Source: CAJXSN01 sp947492235
Lineage (GTDB): Bacteria > Pseudomonadota > Alphaproteobacteria > Sphingomonadales > Sphingomonadaceae
DNA: 64,000 bases
NCBI RefSeq assembly: GCF_042492175.1
Contig: NZ_CP170453.1
Span: forward strand, 2,046,001 to 2,110,000
Direction of reading: 5' to 3'
Positions within the stretch are counted from its first letter, which is position 1; each line of letters starts with the position of its first letter. Below, one piece after another: positions 61,857 through 64,000 of the stretch. Both the position numbers and the translations under genes were made by a program. The notes beneath the pieces were generated by a model, which was not told where the DNA came from, made no database searches, and worked only from the letters and a program-made list of their open reading frames with translations.

Positions 61857-63674
61857 ATGTCGGAAGAAACCCCCCTTGACCAGTTCAAACGCGCCCTGAC
61901 CGGCGGCGCGCGGGCAATTGCGCGCGAACCGGAAGTTGAAGTCGCGTGGAGCGCCGACAGCCCGTCTTCTGCCGGTGCCAATTTCCGTGTGCCGCTGCCG
62001 GGCCGCTCGCTGCCCGCCGAACAGGCCACCGAGGCACGCGGCTTTGCCGACAGTTTCGCGCTGAAACTGCGCCATCACAACGAAGCGCTTCACCAGCGGC
62101 AGGCTCCCGCCGAGCCTATCGCCCGCGCGGTGTATGATGCGGTGGAGCAGGTGCGGTACGAGGCGCTGGGCTCCAATCGTTTCAACGGGATAGCCGCCAA
62201 TCTTGATGCAGCTGTGGAGCTGCGCACCGCGTCCGATCCCATCGCCCGCGCCCAGAGCGAGGCAGAAGTTCCGCTGCAAACCGCCGTATCACTGATGCTG
62301 CGCGAGGCGCTGACCGGGCAGGCTGTGCCGGACCGCGCGCAGGCCGGTGTGGCCATGGTCCGCGAATTTATTGAGGAACGCGTTGGCGAGGATTTCGCCG
62401 GCCTGTCCGATATTCTCGGCGACCAGAAAGCTTTTCAATCGCTTGCTCTCGACATGCTCGAACATCTCGAGCTGACCCGCCCTCAAGATGCGCCCGAAGA
62501 CACCGACGATGATGACGGTGACGAGGAGGGCGAGGAAGAGGACGAAGGCGACGACGAGGAAAGCGGCGGCGAGGACCAGCCCAATCCGGCGGAAATGGCC
62601 GGCGACATGGAAGAGGGCGAAGACAGCGGCGAAGGCGAAGCCGAAATGTCCGGCGACGAGGACATGCAGGACGGCGAGCTGGGCGACGAGGGCGAGGAGG
62701 GCATGCAGCCCGTCCGCCCGAACCGCCCGTGGACCGATATCCCCGACAGCTTCGATTACACCGCCTACACCACCAAATATGACGAGGTGATCGAAGCGCC
62801 CGAGCTGTGCGACAGCGAGGAGCTGGACCGCCTGCGCGCCTATCTCGACAGCCAGCTGACCGGCCTGCAATCGGTGGTGACGAAGCTCGCCAACCGGCTC
62901 CAGCGCCGCCTGATGGCGCAGCAAAACCGCAGCTGGGATTTCGATCAGGAAGAAGGCCTGCTGGATGCAGCGCGCCTTGCCCGTGTCGTCATCAGCCCGG
63001 GCCAGTCGCTCAGCTACAAGACGGAGCGCGATACCGAATTCAAGGACACGGTCGTCACACTGCTGATCGACAATTCGGGTTCGATGCGTGGGCGGCCGAT
63101 CTCCATTGCGGCGATTAGCGCGGATATCATGGCGCGCACGCTGGAACGCTGCGGCGTGAAGACCGAGATCCTCGGTTTCACCACCCGCGCGTGGAAGGGC
63201 GGCCAATCGCGCGAGGCGTGGCTGGCCGATGGCAAACCGCAAAATCCCGGCCGCCTCAATGATTTGCGCCACATCCTTTACAAAAAGGCCGACGAGCCAT
63301 GGCGCCGCGCGCGCCGCAATCTGGGCCTGATGATGCGCGAGGGGCTGCTGAAGGAAAACATCGACGGCGAGGCGCTGCTCTGGGCGCATGACCGCCTGAT
63401 CACCCGCCCCGAAGACCGCCGCATCCTGATGGTGATCAGCGACGGCGCGCCGGTCGACGACAGCACACTGAGCGTCAACAGCGCCGGCTATCTGGAATCG
63501 CACCTGCGCAAGGTCATCGAATGGATCGAGAAGCAGTCACCCGTGCAACTGGCGGCCATCGGCATCGGCCATGATGTGACGCGCTATTACAGGCGCTCGG
63601 TGACGATCATGGATGTCGAGCAGCTGGGCGGGACGATCATCGAGCAACTGGCGGATTTATTCGAGGTGGACTGA
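61857..63674 (+). CDS. cobT: Cobaltochelatase subunit CobT-like protein with VWA domain
   Basis: 605-aa AAA-partner subunit. N-terminal helical region, a long acidic stretch (about 215-290 with runs of Asp and Glu), then a VWA/MIDAS domain with DNSGSMRG (Asp405, Ser407, Ser409). In cobalamin-producing alphaproteobacteria it works with CobS and CobN to insert cobalt. CobS, often the adjacent gene, is not in the window. The C-terminus IGIGHDVTRYYRRSVTIMDVEQLGG is typical. Whether this organism makes cobalamin cannot be judged here. Confidence 0.9.
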   Translation: MSEETPLDQFKRALTGGARAIAREPEVEVAWSADSPSSAGANFRVPLPGRSLPAEQATEARGFADSFALKLRHHNEALHQRQAPAEPIARAVYDAVEQVRYEALGSNRFNGIAANLDAAVELRTASDPIARAQSEAEVPLQTAVSLMLREALTGQAVPDRAQAGVAMVREFIEERVGEDFAGLSDILGDQKAFQSLALDMLEHLELTRPQDAPEDTDDDDGDEEGEEEDEGDDEESGGEDQPNPAEMAGDMEEGEDSGEGEAEMSGDEDMQDGELGDEGEEGMQPVRPNRPWTDIPDSFDYTAYTTKYDEVIEAPELCDSEELDRLRAYLDSQLTGLQSVVTKLANRLQRRLMAQQNRSWDFDQEEGLLDAARLARVVISPGQSLSYKTERDTEFKDTVVTLLIDNSGSMRGRPISIAAISADIMARTLERCGVKTEILGFTTRAWKGGQSREAWLADGKPQNPGRLNDLRHILYKKADEPWRRARRNLGLMMREGLLKENIDGEALLWAHDRLITRPEDRRILMVISDGAPVDDSTLSVNSAGYLESHLRKVIEWIEKQSPVQLAAIGIGHDVTRYYRRSVTIMDVEQLGGTIIEQLADLFEVD

Positions 63675-63680
63675 TTGACG

Positions 63681-63974
63681 ATGGGCCGAACCGAAATCCT
63701 CATGTCCATATCTGCCGCACTGACTCTTTTTGCGATTCCAGCAGGCTGGTTTCAATTTTGGCCGATATTCATCCTCATTGTTTTCATTTCGATCGCCGTC
63801 GGCTGGGATGAAACGCAGATTTGTCGCCAGCGAGCGGACGACCTGCGTATCCCTGAGGGTGAACGTCATCACGTGTCTTTTTTCAACAATACGATCAGAT
63901 ATCTTTTGAGCAGCTTGATCTGGGGGGTAGCAGCCTATGGATTTGGGAGAATAATCTTTGGTTTATTCAATTGA
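63681..63974 (+). CDS. Small membrane protein, 97 aa
   Basis: 97 aa with two N-terminal hydrophobic helices (about 5-20 and 25-40), a middle charged segment DETQICRQRADDLRIPEGERHH and a third C-terminal helix (about 75-95). ATG 63681 (the in-frame TTG 63675 immediately after the cobT stop is possible). Lower GC and more AT-rich codons than neighbours, which may indicate foreign origin. No family recognised. The last 26 bases of the window hold no further gene. Confidence 0.62.
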   Translation: MGRTEILMSISAALTLFAIPAGWFQFWPIFILIVFISIAVGWDETQICRQRADDLRIPEGERHHVSFFNNTIRYLLSSLIWGVAAYGFGRIIFGLFN

Positions 63975-64000
63975 GTCGGCCACTTGCGGCTTTGAATTCC

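Overview
The window looks like chromosomal DNA of an alphaproteobacterium of the order Sphingomonadales, most likely Erythrobacteraceae (Erythrobacter, Altererythrobacter or Qipengyuania type). The evidence is the high GC content, a circularly permuted two-piece tmRNA gene whose tag reads ANDNEALAIAA, a large TonB-dependent receptor, alphaproteobacterial gene orders (lptD-surA-pdxA-rsmA; separate F1 ATP synthase operon atpHAGDC) and several families of palindromic intergenic repeats. I see no prophage, insertion sequence, CRISPR array, tRNA or rRNA. Most genes are housekeeping and tightly packed.

Layout. 1-3.9 kb: 5' end of bipA/typA (minus), a TonB-dependent receptor and a MOSC protein. 3.9-7.9 kb: FtsX-type permease and ABC ATPase (minus) divergent from a TesA-like lipoprotein esterase. 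8-9.1 kb: recF. 9.2-10 kb: a likely sigma-54 promoter driving two tandem, similar membrane micropeptides and a PspC protein. 10.1-13.8 kb (minus): SDR, Nudix hydrolase and a lemA-TPM-TPM operon. 13.9-15.2 kb: mscL, a gene-poor palindromic stretch and the tmRNA. 15.4-19.3 kb (minus): a small membrane protein and an arginine-succinyltransferase cluster (M20 hydrolase, astA, astB), divergent from glcB. 21.8-27.7 kb (minus): lptD, surA, pdxA, rsmA, divergent from pepA, DUF2256, holC, lipoprotein and ndk (27.8-31.1 kb).

31.2-37.2 kb: a flavodoxin-fold oxidoreductase, purM and a purN fused to a MmcQ/YjbR-like domain (minus), divergent from a DUF2066-like protein, hdaA, cysE and DUF2794. 37.3-40.3 kb (minus): a polytopic membrane protein, an SDR and a phosphoglycolate phosphatase. 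40.4-42.4 kb: glmU and a lipoprotein. 42.4-49.8 kb (minus): atpH-atpA-atpG-lipoprotein-atpD-atpC-O-antigen ligase-GST, essentially one operon, with palindromic repeats in two of its spacers. 50-64 kb: a TauD-type dioxygenase, a membrane-anchored trypsin-like protease, fused Ada, a SnoaL-like protein, an isocitrate-lyase-like enzyme, an FeS (6-4) photolyase, lipoproteins, a GST, priA, a DUF4197 protein, transaldolase, cobT and a small membrane protein.

The most interesting points are the sigma-54/micropeptide/PspC unit, the lipoprotein gene and 20-bp hairpin duplication inside the ATP synthase operon, the PurN-MmcQ fusion, and at least four families of palindromic repeats, one copy of which seems to supply the rsmA start codon. 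All family assignments come from reading motifs and gene order by eye; no database search was run.
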